A stretch of DNA of 64,000 nucleotides, taken from the NCBI GenBank assembly GCA_023450085.1, contig JAEXHI010000015.1, positions 1 through 64,000 of the forward strand. Reading direction: 5' to 3'. Made by a program: the position numbers and the translations under genes. This DNA comes from Bacteroidota bacterium. GTDB lineage: Bacteria; Bacteroidota; Bacteroidia; Sphingobacteriales; Sphingobacteriaceae. Below, in pieces: positions 35,991 to 45,018 of the stretch. The notes beneath the pieces are model-generated. The model searched no databases and was not told the origin of the DNA. It saw only the letters and a list, made by a program, of their open reading frames with translations. Every line of letters starts with the position of its first letter. Within the stretch, counting starts at the first letter, position 1.

Positions 35991-37711
35991 TTGATAGGAA
36001 TAAGGAGCAAGGAGTAAGGAGTAAGGACCAAAGTGCAAAACGGAATAAAATTTTAAAGCCAGTATTGTTTCTGCTATTGGTGATATTGATTAATGTGGTT
36101 GCGCAATTTGCTTATACCCGCATCGATTTTACTAAGGAAAAACGTTTCACGTTGACCCAAAAAACCAAAGAAATTTTAAAGGAGAACAAGTATGAAGTAG
36201 TGGTCACCATTTATTTGGATGGAGACATGCCGGCTGCATTTAAACGCTTGCGTAATGCGACTAAAGATTTGCTCGCCGATTATAAAGCTTATTCTAAAGG
36301 AAACTTTAAAGTTGTTTTTGTGGATCCGCTTTCAGGGCTTTCTGCAGCAGAACAGGATACGGTAATTCAACGGCTGTTTGAGCAGGGAATTAAGCCCACC
36401 AACATCAATATTAAAACAGATGCGGGCTTCTCTGAAAAATTGGTATATCCAATGGCCATGATTGAAAGTAATGGTAAGCGTATGCCTGTAAAACTGTTGC
36501 AGAATTTAGGCGGAGAGGCCTCCAATTATGACCAGAGTATTAACAATTCGATTAAAAATCTTGAGTATGTGTTTACTTCTTCATTGAAGAAAGTAATTAC
36601 AGGCTACAATCCTAGGGTTGGTTTTACCGAAGGTAATGGAGAACCCGATAATCGTTATTTGTATGATGCGATCAGCACCCTCTCTGATAGTTATGTAGTA
36701 GGCCGTGTGAATTTGGATTCTATTACGAAACAAGGATTGGACAGCTTGAAAATGCTGGTGGTTGCTAAACCGTTAAATGCTTTTACTGAAGCCCAGAAGT
36801 ATAAAATCAACTATTTTGTAATGAAGGGTGGTCACGTATTGTGGTCAATAGACCAAGTACGTATGGCTTTAGATAGCTTGCGCAGTGGTAGGTCATTTAT
36901 GGCAGGCAACAATATGCTCAACTTAGATGACATGCTGTTTGAGTATGGCGCTAGGGTAAACTACAACATTATTGCAGATGTAAACTGTGCCGAAATTCCT
37001 GTAGCCATGCCCGGTGGTCCTCGTGGTGATATCCAGCTGGCACCTTGGCTTTACTATCCTATTCTATTGCCTGATACTAGCAATAGCGTGGTGAAAAATT
37101 TGGATAATGTAAAGGCAGAATTTGCCAGTACGGTAGATACCATTGGCAATAGAAATGTAAGTAAGCATATTATTTTATCTACTTCGCCTTATAATAAAAT
37201 TTATACTTCGCCTAAATTGTTTAACCTGCAAATGGTGGAACAAGAACCTACGCAAAAGGAGTTTACAAGCACACCAAAAAGTGTAGGGGTTTTACTAGAA
37301 GGAAGTTTTAAATCGGTTTTTCTAAATCGCCCAGTGCCTAAAGGCTTCACTGAACATTATGATGTGCCGGCCCAGAGTAAGTCTACAAAAATGATTGTGA
37401 TAGGAGATGGAGATGTTTTTGTAAATCAGGTTTCAGGCGATGGTTCTCCTTTCCCTTTGGGCTTTGACAGGTACACCCAACAAAATTATGGGAACAAGGC
37501 TTTGTTGTTGAATATCGTAGATTATTTTACCAATGAAGATAATCTGATTGCACTTCGCAATAAGGAAATCACCGTAAGGCCATTGGATAAAACGCTTTTA
37601 CGCACTGAAAAAACAAAATGGCAGCTGGTGAATACCGTAGTGCCAATTTTAGTGTTGATATGTTTCGCAATTTTTCAACATTATTATCGTAAACACAAGT
37701 ATGCAAGGTAA
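35984..37711 (+). CDS. gldG: GldG-type ABC transporter auxiliary protein
   Basis: A 575-residue protein with an N-terminal membrane helix (about 27-43), a large periplasmic GldG/IFT52-like domain, and a C-terminal helix (about 550-568). The motif FTKEKRFTLTQKTKEILKENKYEVVVTIYLDGDMPAAFKRLRN is characteristic. The first about 20 residues are encoded by a heptamer tandem repeat (36001-36028), so the true start or the length of this leader may vary. Co-transcribed with gldF. dnaN follows 34 bases later. Confidence 0.88.
   Translation: MVVDRNKEQGVRSKDQSAKRNKILKPVLFLLLVILINVVAQFAYTRIDFTKEKRFTLTQKTKEILKENKYEVVVTIYLDGDMPAAFKRLRNATKDLLADYKAYSKGNFKVVFVDPLSGLSAAEQDTVIQRLFEQGIKPTNINIKTDAGFSEKLVYPMAMIESNGKRMPVKLLQNLGGEASNYDQSINNSIKNLEYVFTSSLKKVITGYNPRVGFTEGNGEPDNRYLYDAISTLSDSYVVGRVNLDSITKQGLDSLKMLVVAKPLNAFTEAQKYKINYFVMKGGHVLWSIDQVRMALDSLRSGRSFMAGNNMLNLDDMLFEYGARVNYNIIADVNCAEIPVAMPGGPRGDIQLAPWLYYPILLPDTSNSVVKNLDNVKAEFASTVDTIGNRNVSKHIILSTSPYNKIYTSPKLFNLQMVEQEPTQKEFTSTPKSVGVLLEGSFKSVFLNRPVPKGFTEHYDVPAQSKSTKMIVIGDGDVFVNQVSGDGSPFPLGFDRYTQQNYGNKALLLNIVDYFTNEDNLIALRNKEITVRPLDKTLLRTEKTKWQLVNTVVPILVLICFAIFQHYYRKHKYAR
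36001..36028 (+). repeat. 7-bp tandem repeat (TAAGGAG) x 4 inside the start of gldG
   Basis: Units are TAAGGAG, CAAGGAG, TAAGGAG and TAAGGAC. Because seven is not a multiple of three, gain or loss of one unit would shift the gldG reading frame. Confidence 0.7.
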
Positions 37712-37745
37712 AATTTCATACTTTTGAATCTATATATAACAAACT

Positions 37746-38870
37746 ATGAGATTTATAGTATCTACGTCGACATTATTAAAACATTTACAAACGGTTAATG
37801 GTGCTTCGAGCAGCAGCACAGTATTGCCTATCCTAGAGAATTTCCTGTTTGAGATTAAAGAAGGAAATTTGACTATTTCTGCTACCGACTTGCAAACCAG
37901 TATGACTACCGCTTTGCCTGTTGAGTCAAAAGAAGAAGGAAAAGTTGCCGTGCCGTCAAGAATTTTGCTAGACACGTTGAAGACTTTGCCTGATCAGCCA
38001 ATTACCTTCCATGTAGATGATAATACTTTCGCCATCGAAATTAGTGCTGGTGACGGAAAATATAAATTGAGTGGTGAAAACGGTGACGATTTCCCTAAAA
38101 TTCCAGTGGTTGACAATGCCTCTTCGGTAAACTTGCCAGCATCGGTATTAAGCGAAGCCATCACCAAAACTATTTTTGCAGTAAGCAATGATGAACTTCG
38201 TCCAGCAATGACGGGCGTTTTTTGTCAACTATCTCCTCAAAACATCACTTTTGTAGCCACTGATGCTCATAAATTAGTTCGTTACAGAAGAAACGATACC
38301 AAAGCTGATAAAGCTTCATCTTTTATTTTGCCAAAGAAAGCCTTGACTTTGTTGAAAGCTGCTTTGCCAAATAGCGATGTAAATGTTTCTGTAGATTATA
38401 ACGCCACAAGTGCTTTCTTTAAGTTTGAAAACATCAACTTAATTTGTCGCTTAATTGATGAGCGTTACCCAGATTACGAAGCAGTAATTCCTGCAAACAA
38501 TCCTAATAAATTGGTAATAGATAGAGCTTTGTTCTTGAATACGCTACGTAGGGTAGTGATTTTCGCTAACAAAACTACACACCAAGTACGTTTGAAAATC
38601 AACGGTAGCGAGTTGAATATCTCTTCAGAGGATTTAGACTTTGCTAACGAAGCTCATGAGCGTTTGAGCTGCCAATATGATGGCGAAGATTTGGAAATTG
38701 GCTTCAATGCCCGTTTCTTGATCGAGATGTTGAACAATCTAAGTGGAGAGGAAGTAACTTTAGAACTTTCTACCCCAAATAGAGCTGGTTTGTTGATTCC
38801 TCAAACTAACGACGAGAACGAAGATGTGTTGATGTTGGTAATGCCTGTAATGCTAAACAGCAGCTACTAA
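37746..38870 (+). CDS. dnaN: DNA polymerase III beta subunit (sliding clamp)
   Basis: The 374-residue clamp that tethers the replicative polymerase to DNA. It starts MRFIVSTSTLLKHLQTV and has the three-domain clamp fold (about 125 residues each). Recognisable segments are RPAMTGVFCQL, FVATDAHKLVRY and the C-terminal VLMLVMPVMLNSSY. It lies next to gldFG rather than beside dnaA, the arrangement usual in this group. It ends at a strong terminator. Confidence 0.95.
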   Translation: MRFIVSTSTLLKHLQTVNGASSSSTVLPILENFLFEIKEGNLTISATDLQTSMTTALPVESKEEGKVAVPSRILLDTLKTLPDQPITFHVDDNTFAIEISAGDGKYKLSGENGDDFPKIPVVDNASSVNLPASVLSEAITKTIFAVSNDELRPAMTGVFCQLSPQNITFVATDAHKLVRYRRNDTKADKASSFILPKKALTLLKAALPNSDVNVSVDYNATSAFFKFENINLICRLIDERYPDYEAVIPANNPNKLVIDRALFLNTLRRVVIFANKTTHQVRLKINGSELNISSEDLDFANEAHERLSCQYDGEDLEIGFNARFLIEMLNNLSGEEVTLELSTPNRAGLLIPQTNDENEDVLMLVMPVMLNSSY

Positions 38871-38902
38871 ACATTTCAAAAATAACTAGCGTTTGCTAAA
38901 CC

Positions 38903-38939
38903 AAAAAAAGCTTAGAGTATCCACTTTAAGCTTTTTTTA
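38903..38939 (+). terminator. rho-independent terminator
   Basis: AAAAAAAGCTTA (38903-38914) pairs with TAAGCTTTTTTT (38927-38938), after dnaN. Confidence 0.85.
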
Positions 38940-39054
38940 TGATAATCATTTGTTTTTAAGTGTGTTATCTCTCTTCTTGCAAAAATGTCATAATCGTAAA
39001 TAGGTGTTTTTTTACAAGGCATATTGTTTATTTTAGCGGAAAAATTTAACGACA

Positions 39055-39726
39055 TTGGAAATACTAGATTTATTAATTAAGCTACTTACCGATACTAAAG
39101 ATACTTTAGTAACTATTATCCAGAATTATAGGACTTGGACTTATCTGATCTTGTTCATCATCATTTTTGCTGAAACAGGATTTGTAGTGACCCCTTTTTT
39201 ACCTGGCGATTCCATGTTGTTTGCCGTTGGAGCACTTATTGCTGGTGGTGATACAGGTTTGAACATTTGGTTCATGTGCTTTATTTTAACCGCTGCGGCA
39301 ATTTTAGGGAATTCCCTTAACTATCGTTTAGGACGGTTTTTTGGCGTAAAAGTTTTTAAAGAAGAGAATAAGATTTTAAAATTGAAATATTATCACCAGT
39401 CGCACGAGTATTTTGAAAAGCATGGCTCTAAAGCAATCGTATTTAGCAGGTTCTTGCCTATTTTCAGGACCGTAGCACCTTTTGTAGCTGGTGCAGCGAA
39501 AATGTCTTTTGGTAAGTTTACCGCTTATAACATTATTGGAGGAGTAGCTTGGATTTTCAGTCTTTCTTTTGCTGGTTATTTATTAGGTAAAATTCCTTTT
39601 GTAGAGAAAAATTTCGAGGTAATCATTGTGATTATTGCGGTTGGAACCTTTGCTCCGGTCATTATTGCAGGACTTAAATCTCTCCTTAAAAAGAAAGAGA
39701 AAATAGAAGATAGCGAAACGATCTAA
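39055..39726 (+). CDS. DedA family inner-membrane protein
   Basis: A 223-residue polytopic protein. The DedA signature is present: FVVTPFLPGDSMLFAVGALI, GNSLNYRLGRFFG, and the arginine/glycine motif FSRFLPIFRTVAPFVAGAAKMSFGKFTAYNIIGGVAWIF. DedA proteins recycle undecaprenyl phosphate or other lipids and affect membrane potential. No ATG precedes the first conserved helix. The TTG at 39055 (MEILDLLIKLL) is the likely start. It is a single gene with its own terminator. Confidence 0.88.
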   Translation: MEILDLLIKLLTDTKDTLVTIIQNYRTWTYLILFIIIFAETGFVVTPFLPGDSMLFAVGALIAGGDTGLNIWFMCFILTAAAILGNSLNYRLGRFFGVKVFKEENKILKLKYYHQSHEYFEKHGSKAIVFSRFLPIFRTVAPFVAGAAKMSFGKFTAYNIIGGVAWIFSLSFAGYLLGKIPFVEKNFEVIIVIIAVGTFAPVIIAGLKSLLKKKEKIEDSETI

Positions 39727-39753
39727 CAAAAAACCCGCAAGTGCGGGGTTTTT
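39727..39753 (+). terminator. rho-independent terminator
   Basis: AAAACCCGCA pairs with TGCGGGGTTTTT over a 2-base loop, directly after the DedA gene stop codon. Confidence 0.85.
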
Positions 39754-39870
39754 GTTGTGGCTTAAAATCTCTTGCTGGTTTGATTTAGAAAATCACACAC
39801 TGCTAATTTATTGGGTAGGCTGATGATGATAACGATAAGCCCCTAAGATGTCTTTGACTGTCTTATCAAT

Positions 39871-40024
39871 TGCTAACGGAGAGTTTGGAATCTTCTAACG
39901 AGAAGTTTGGAATCTTCTAACGAGGAGTTCGGGATCTTCTAACGAGAAGTTTGAGATCTTCTAACGAGAAGTTTGAGATCTTCTAACGAGGAGTTTGTGA
40001 TTTGCTAACGAAGAACTTGAAAAT
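39871..40024. repeat. tandem array of seven 22-bp units with hairpin symmetry
   Basis: Units start at 39871, 39893, 39915, 39937, 39959, 39981 and 40003. The core consensus is TTCTAACGAGAAGTTTGAGATC, and units 4 and 5 are identical. Across each junction CTTCT-AACG-AGAAG can form a 5-bp stem with a 4-base loop. The outer units have diverged most. The surrounding gap (39754-40285) holds no gene; it also contains the repeat element at 40127-40200. Confidence 0.9.
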
Positions 40025-40126
40025 ACCAAAGTGAAATTATAAACTGGACGTTGTCAAAATCGATGGTAAGCATCTAATGGCATAAGTTCTGGAAATATAG
40101 GCGTTTGAGGGTTACTGCAATTACTT

Positions 40127-40200
40127 TGATGTTAGCCCCGACAGCAATGGAAAGCCCGCAAACGAACGTAGTGAGTGCGGACTTGGAATAAATGGCGGGA
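40127..40200. repeat. intergenic element AGCCCCGACAG...GGCGGGACT
   Basis: Contains AAAGCCCGC, AAACGAACGTAGTGAGTGCGGACTTG and a closing GGCGGGACT. It is the inverse of the elements at 1383-1452 and 29179-29248. It lies beyond the 3' end of the S1/P1-like gene. Confidence 0.55.
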
Positions 40201-40285
40201 CTGTGGTAAGTGTTTTGCAGCACTTTTGCGCTTCAAATAAATAAGGAGTGTGTTGTTTTTTAAACCATATGAGGTTTGGTGCTTT

Positions 40286-41242
40286 CTAAAATTCCCTTCC
40301 GATAATTTTTCCTTCTTGATATTTTTTATCCGCTTTTTCGGCTTGCTGCTTATCTTCAATAGAGGCCTCAATTCTAATCATATTCCTTAAATCTGGCTGT
40401 CCGGCATCAACCCAGGCGGAAAACCAAAAGGAGCCTACCTTGATAATTGACGAACGCATTTGGCGCTCCACCATGCCTTTCATCATATCCTGATAAGCTT
40501 TGGTATAAGCTACGGAGTATTGTTTCATCACATTCTTACCCCTCATTGAGAAGTCGTATTTCTGGTCGGCAGGGAAAGAAGCGTTCAATTTTGCTTCAAA
40601 AGTTAATACCGTATCCACCATGGTATGGGCTTTTTTAACGATTTTCCAAGCCTCCTTTAAAGGATTTTCGATATAGGTTGCTTTGCCTACCAAAAGGTTG
40701 TAATCTTTAGCAAATAGCTCGGGAATGCGGCTTTCCCAAAAACCATGGATGCCCGTTTGGTTCGTGAGTTGTCCGTTGTGGTTATTGGTGGTGTGCAGTG
40801 GTACGTGAGCATCGGCAACGTAATGGCCCAGATCTGCTGAATATCTTAATATTTTTAATGAGTCACGTTCCTTAAAAGCCCTTACCAAATTATTGTAAGT
40901 ACGCTGTATTTGCCATGGAACCATACCATCGCTGGCAATTTTCTTGGCCCCGTACTTATTTACGGCATCATTCCATTTTTCAGGAATACTATCAATATGT
41001 TCTTCGTAGTTTTCAACGTCTAAATAATGCCTAGGTGCCTCGGCAGTATCGGCATATCTTCTTTTGTCTGGATCAATAGCGTGTTCAGTGATGTACTTGT
41101 GGTTGTTTTTGTAAAAGCCAATCATGCCTTCTGGCAGGGTAAATATTGCCAGTTGGTTAATCCGCTTATGAGCAAAAAAGCCCCAAGAAGCGCATAAGAT
41201 GACTACGCCGCACAGTAAAATACAAAGAGATATTTTTTTCAT
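40286..41242 (-). CDS. zinc-dependent phospholipase C / S1-P1 nuclease family protein
   Basis: A secreted enzyme of 318 residues from the ATG at 41242; a GTG eight codons upstream is less likely. The signal peptide ends CAS, exposing W-G-F-F-A-H, which matches the Trp1/His6 zinc ligands of P1 nuclease. HYLD, HYVADAHVPLH (H-x3-D-x5-H) and GIHGFWE supply the other ligands. The last has Glu where fungal nucleases have Asp, as in bacterial phospholipase C. The substrate (phospholipid or nucleic acid) cannot be fixed from sequence. Confidence 0.85.
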   Translation of the reverse strand: MKKISLCILLCGVVILCASWGFFAHKRINQLAIFTLPEGMIGFYKNNHKYITEHAIDPDKRRYADTAEAPRHYLDVENYEEHIDSIPEKWNDAVNKYGAKKIASDGMVPWQIQRTYNNLVRAFKERDSLKILRYSADLGHYVADAHVPLHTTNNHNGQLTNQTGIHGFWESRIPELFAKDYNLLVGKATYIENPLKEAWKIVKKAHTMVDTVLTFEAKLNASFPADQKYDFSMRGKNVMKQYSVAYTKAYQDMMKGMVERQMRSSIIKVGSFWFSAWVDAGQPDLRNMIRIEASIEDKQQAEKADKKYQEGKIIGREF

Positions 41243-41335
41243 TAATGGAGGTGTTTGGTGACTCACCTAATTGTTGTTTGGTGATAATATCTTTTAAAAA
41301 TAAATAAACAAAGTTGATTTAGCTATCAGATGTGA

Positions 41336-42595
41336 TTATTCTCTCAACATTCTTACTGCAAAATAACCTAAAACAATTACGGCTATAGCAACCAATGCCC
41401 AAAGCCAATACGTATTTTTAACTAGCGAATGGTCTGCCTTGATAAGCAGGTCTGGATTGTTGTATTCTTTCTCCAGTATTGCAGGTTTGATGTCTGTTGG
41501 GATTTTTTGATTGAAATTTGCCAAGTCATAAATTGGAGCTTTAGCATTGTTGTTGCCGTAGTAAAGGGCATAATTATAAGTTGTATCAACAAATCTTGCT
41601 ACCAATTCATATTCAGTTTCTTTTACTGCAATGTTTTTAAGGGTTAGTGGCTGGTTATCGTTATTTTCGATGGTGATTTTTATTTTGTCCGTAAAGGGGC
41701 TTCTGAAAACAAATTCTGGTTTTTCTACGGAAGTTAAAAAGCCTTCGCTAAGCAGTGTGTAGTTGTAGTTTTGTTTTTCTGCAGTCTTAAAACTATCTGT
41801 TACGCATTCAATCTTAATGGGGCGGTAGTAGTCCGTATTGCTAAAAATATCCAATGCAATTTTAACTACGGGTACTGCATTTTTAAGTTTAATATTGATG
41901 ATTGTTTGCTTTGATTTTTGATCGTTTACCGAATTAAAGGAAATGATTTCAGCTGAGCGAGTTTTTTCATTGCTGATCCCCAGCTTGGATATTTTTGCAC
42001 TTTCTATTTTTGGTTGCTCCTTGCTATTAAAGAAAATTCGGTAATACCGATATTGGGCGTTGTCAAAATTTAAGGTGGTAAATCGGTAGGATATGCTCTG
42101 GTTTTTAATTGCTGTAATCCGATAGTTGTTGAGCAAGGTGTACCAATTGTTATTGTCATTGCTTCCCTCTAGTCTTATTAGCCAATCAAAGTTCTGCTGA
42201 CCAATTTGTAAATCAATTTTATTGATTGGGGTGTTGGTCTCTGGAACTAGTGTGATAAAATAGCCATCTTTGTCGGCAACCTTGTTAATGAGCTGGCATT
42301 TTACTTCTTGCTCTGTTTTGGTTGCAGTATTTTCTTTCACCATAAAGGGAACTTCAATGGTATCTTTTTCTTTTACTCCATAAATCCTAAGGTCACTTAG
42401 GTCGCTTTGCAATTTTCCGAATATTTCACTCGGTAGCGTTAATGTTTGCCATTGATCTGAAATGCCATTTAAGTTTCTTTTATAACGATACGTGTTAATC
42501 TGTGCAGTTGCCGCAAAATTGCTTAGCATCAAAGTAAAGGCAATGAGCGTCGAAAGTGCTAAAGGCGCTAAGGTTTTAATTTTCTGTTTTAACAT
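41336..42595 (-). CDS. DUF3999 family membrane-anchored protein
   Basis: A 419-residue precursor with a signal peptide (about 1-32), a large beta-rich extracytoplasmic region (YRYKRNLNGISDQWQTLTLPSEIFGKL, DLSDLRIYG, then a discoidin-like part WYTLLNNYRIT...YRYYRIFFNS), and one C-terminal membrane helix (about 397-415). The domain normally occurs beside DUF2339 proteins, as here. It overlaps that gene by 20 bases (42576-42595). Function unknown. Confidence 0.85.
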   Translation of the reverse strand: MLKQKIKTLAPLALSTLIAFTLMLSNFAATAQINTYRYKRNLNGISDQWQTLTLPSEIFGKLQSDLSDLRIYGVKEKDTIEVPFMVKENTATKTEQEVKCQLINKVADKDGYFITLVPETNTPINKIDLQIGQQNFDWLIRLEGSNDNNNWYTLLNNYRITAIKNQSISYRFTTLNFDNAQYRYYRIFFNSKEQPKIESAKISKLGISNEKTRSAEIISFNSVNDQKSKQTIINIKLKNAVPVVKIALDIFSNTDYYRPIKIECVTDSFKTAEKQNYNYTLLSEGFLTSVEKPEFVFRSPFTDKIKITIENNDNQPLTLKNIAVKETEYELVARFVDTTYNYALYYGNNNAKAPIYDLANFNQKIPTDIKPAILEKEYNNPDLLIKADHSLVKNTYWLWALVAIAVIVLGYFAVRMLRE

Positions 42596-44930
42596 CGTCG
42601 ATAATTAAATGCTTGTACTTGTTGTATAGAAATGAAATGATTAACAGCAATGCACCTAATGCTACAAAAGCAATGGTTTTGGCAATGGTATTAAGTTGCG
42701 TAATATCATAAAGGAACAGTTTTGACAGTGTGATGCCAAATAGCGCAATGGCTCCAAATCTGATATATTTTTTGTTCTTCCAAATGCCGATGGCAATGAG
42801 GATTAATGAATAAGACCCCCACAAAATACTCAATCCGAGTTTGTAGACAGATTTTAGTCCGCTAAGCGCTAGTATTTGAATCAGTTCGCTGCTAAGTAGC
42901 CAAAGTATAATAATGCATAATACATAATAGAATACCGTAGTGAGCTTTTTGCCAAAAAGTGAAGTATTGCAAAGCAAATAGTTGCAGTATGTAAATATGC
43001 CAAGTGCTACAAATGCAAGGTATCTCACCAATAAGTTAGCTGTACTTACTCTGAAAAATGATCCATTGGAATCTAAATAGGCATCTCTAAGTTCGCTTAA
43101 CATCAGCAAGCCCCCTGTTAAGAAAAGAAACAGTATTAGTGAGTTGATAATGATGTTGGCAATGCCCAGTGTCTTGCTTTTAATTTTATAAATATTAATG
43201 GCAGTAAGCATTGCGGCATAGAGTAGGGTATAGATGTGTAGCCAAGCATTTTTTAGATAGGCTAAGCTGGAATCGTAAATGTAATTGGCGGTTTTGGAAT
43301 TAGGCGTAGTATTGATTTTCGTTCCCTCATAAATGTTGTCGAAAATCGAAGAGATTTCTATGCTAAAGGCGCAATAAATCACAAAAATCAACAGCGAAGG
43401 AACTCCATAATTGATCAGTTGGCTAATGATAGTGTTCTGCTGCGTTTGCTTTTTTGTGAGTTTAAACATAAAACTAAAGGAGGCGATAAAGATGATCGAG
43501 GTTAAGAACCTAAAATTGATAAAGGATCTGGTATCGTTTTCGATATAGCCACCAAAAAAGTTCGCATAAGCTGTCCAATCGTGCACTAGGCTTATAAAAG
43601 AAAGTACGATTAGGGGTAAGCTAATTTTTTCGTAGATGTAAACTTGCTTTTCACGAGAAATATATAGGAGTATAGCAGCTTCTACTGCCCAAAAAATAGT
43701 TACCCAGCTGCCGTTTAGTTGGACTGGTACGGCAATAGTAATAAAGGTGATGACTAATGCCAGTACAAAATAAAATATATTCTTGTCTGCAATTTTATTT
43801 TTCTTGATCACTAAGGTTACACCAAAATGGATAATGGCGTTGATTAAGGTAAATAATCCTAATAATTTGGCACTTTGTAGTTGCCCTTGTAAAATATGAT
43901 ATCCTGCACCATAGTAAATAAAAGAATTAAAAAGGACTAGGATAATGTCGGATATAAATAAAGTTTCTTGTTGCTTTATCTTGTAAACCAAATTGGTGAT
44001 ATAAAAGATGACAAAAAATAAGCTGGCGAAAATTAGAGATACATTGAAGTGTTCATTTTCAATTCTAGAAATCAAGAGCCAGCTCAAATAGATACTCCAA
44101 GTAGCTACAAAAGATAGGTATAGCAGTTTTTTCCAATGCTTTTGTAGGCTGATGGTGAGAATTCCAATGTTAATGATAGCAATATAACTGAATAGAATAA
44201 CCACATTACCGCTGCCCGAACTTAATAAAAAAGGAATGCCGTAAGCACCCACTAATCCGATATGGGCAATTACCTGTTTATTGTACTTGATTGCTGCGAG
44301 GACCCCGAAAGCTGTAAAAATTAACATCAAAGGGAAGGCAACCAATTGGGGCAGCAAAGCATAAAAACTATAAGCCGCAAAGGTGATAAAGTATAAAATG
44401 GCCAATGCGCCACTGAGTAGCACTGCGCTAAAGTTTTCGTACTTGGCTTTTAATTTTATGGCGAAAATGGTTAAAGCTATACCCATTATATAACCTAGCA
44501 CAATTCTAGTTAATGGACTGATCATTTCATGCTCAATGGCATATTTAGCGCCTATAATTACGCCAATCACCAAGATGAGTATACCTATTTTACTGATTAA
44601 ATTTTCCCCTAAAAATTTTTCAAAATCAGATTTCAATAAATTCTCCTTGTTGAACTTTGAAGTGGGTTTCTGAGGGTTGAAACGAGGGGGTGGCGTAAAA
44701 GTAGGGGTTGGGGTAGGCTTAACCGCTTCGGGGTTAAGTGGTGAAGGTGTACGATTAGGGAGCGCTGTAACTTCTTGTGGCTCTGTGATTGTTTTTGGAG
44801 CGAGTCCAGGGTTTTTTAGCCGCTCAATTTCTTGTCTGAGCGCTTCAATTTCTGAATTGAAATTTTGCTGCCTTAGTAATAAGTTTTCTATCTTGATTGA
44901 AAGTGCATTGATTTCATCCTTGTTTCCCAT
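42576..44930 (-). CDS. DUF2339 family polytopic membrane protein
   Basis: A 784-residue protein. The N-terminus (1-40) is a predicted coiled coil, followed by a Pro/Thr-rich linker (about 45-95). From about residue 105 there are more than 20 membrane helices to the end, one of the highest densities in the window. Opening LGENLISKIGILILVIGVIIGAKYAIE is the DUF2339 signature. The family is uncharacterised. The partner downstream is the DUF3999 protein, and the two probably form a complex. Confidence 0.88.
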   Translation of the reverse strand: MGNKDEINALSIKIENLLLRQQNFNSEIEALRQEIERLKNPGLAPKTITEPQEVTALPNRTPSPLNPEAVKPTPTPTFTPPPRFNPQKPTSKFNKENLLKSDFEKFLGENLISKIGILILVIGVIIGAKYAIEHEMISPLTRIVLGYIMGIALTIFAIKLKAKYENFSAVLLSGALAILYFITFAAYSFYALLPQLVAFPLMLIFTAFGVLAAIKYNKQVIAHIGLVGAYGIPFLLSSGSGNVVILFSYIAIINIGILTISLQKHWKKLLYLSFVATWSIYLSWLLISRIENEHFNVSLIFASLFFVIFYITNLVYKIKQQETLFISDIILVLFNSFIYYGAGYHILQGQLQSAKLLGLFTLINAIIHFGVTLVIKKNKIADKNIFYFVLALVITFITIAVPVQLNGSWVTIFWAVEAAILLYISREKQVYIYEKISLPLIVLSFISLVHDWTAYANFFGGYIENDTRSFINFRFLTSIIFIASFSFMFKLTKKQTQQNTIISQLINYGVPSLLIFVIYCAFSIEISSIFDNIYEGTKINTTPNSKTANYIYDSSLAYLKNAWLHIYTLLYAAMLTAINIYKIKSKTLGIANIIINSLILFLFLTGGLLMLSELRDAYLDSNGSFFRVSTANLLVRYLAFVALGIFTYCNYLLCNTSLFGKKLTTVFYYVLCIIILWLLSSELIQILALSGLKSVYKLGLSILWGSYSLILIAIGIWKNKKYIRFGAIALFGITLSKLFLYDITQLNTIAKTIAFVALGALLLIISFLYNKYKHLIIDDVKTEN

Positions 44931-44972
44931 AGTTCGAGTTGGTTAATTTTGTTTTAGCCTTTTGCTTTCTCT

Positions 44973-45000
44973 TTTGCTCTTACCAAAATACCTATATTTG
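44973..45000 (+). promoter_or_regulatory. promoter TTTG-N16-TATATTTG for the dipeptidase gene
   Basis: TTTG at 44973-44976 and the exact -7 box TATATTTG at 44993-45000, 18 bases before the ATG at 45019. It lies inside the upstream extension of the frame, which supports the downstream start. Confidence 0.55.
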
Positions 45001-45018
45001 TCCCAAAATATAAATCTT

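Noticed and set aside
32424..37711. Proof of gliding motility
   Set aside because: gldA/F/G alone do not show gliding; they occur in many non-gliding Bacteroidota, and sprA or gldJ-N were not seen here.
39871..40024. Possible CRISPR array
   Set aside because: The 22-bp units are directly adjacent without spacers, and no cas gene is in the window.
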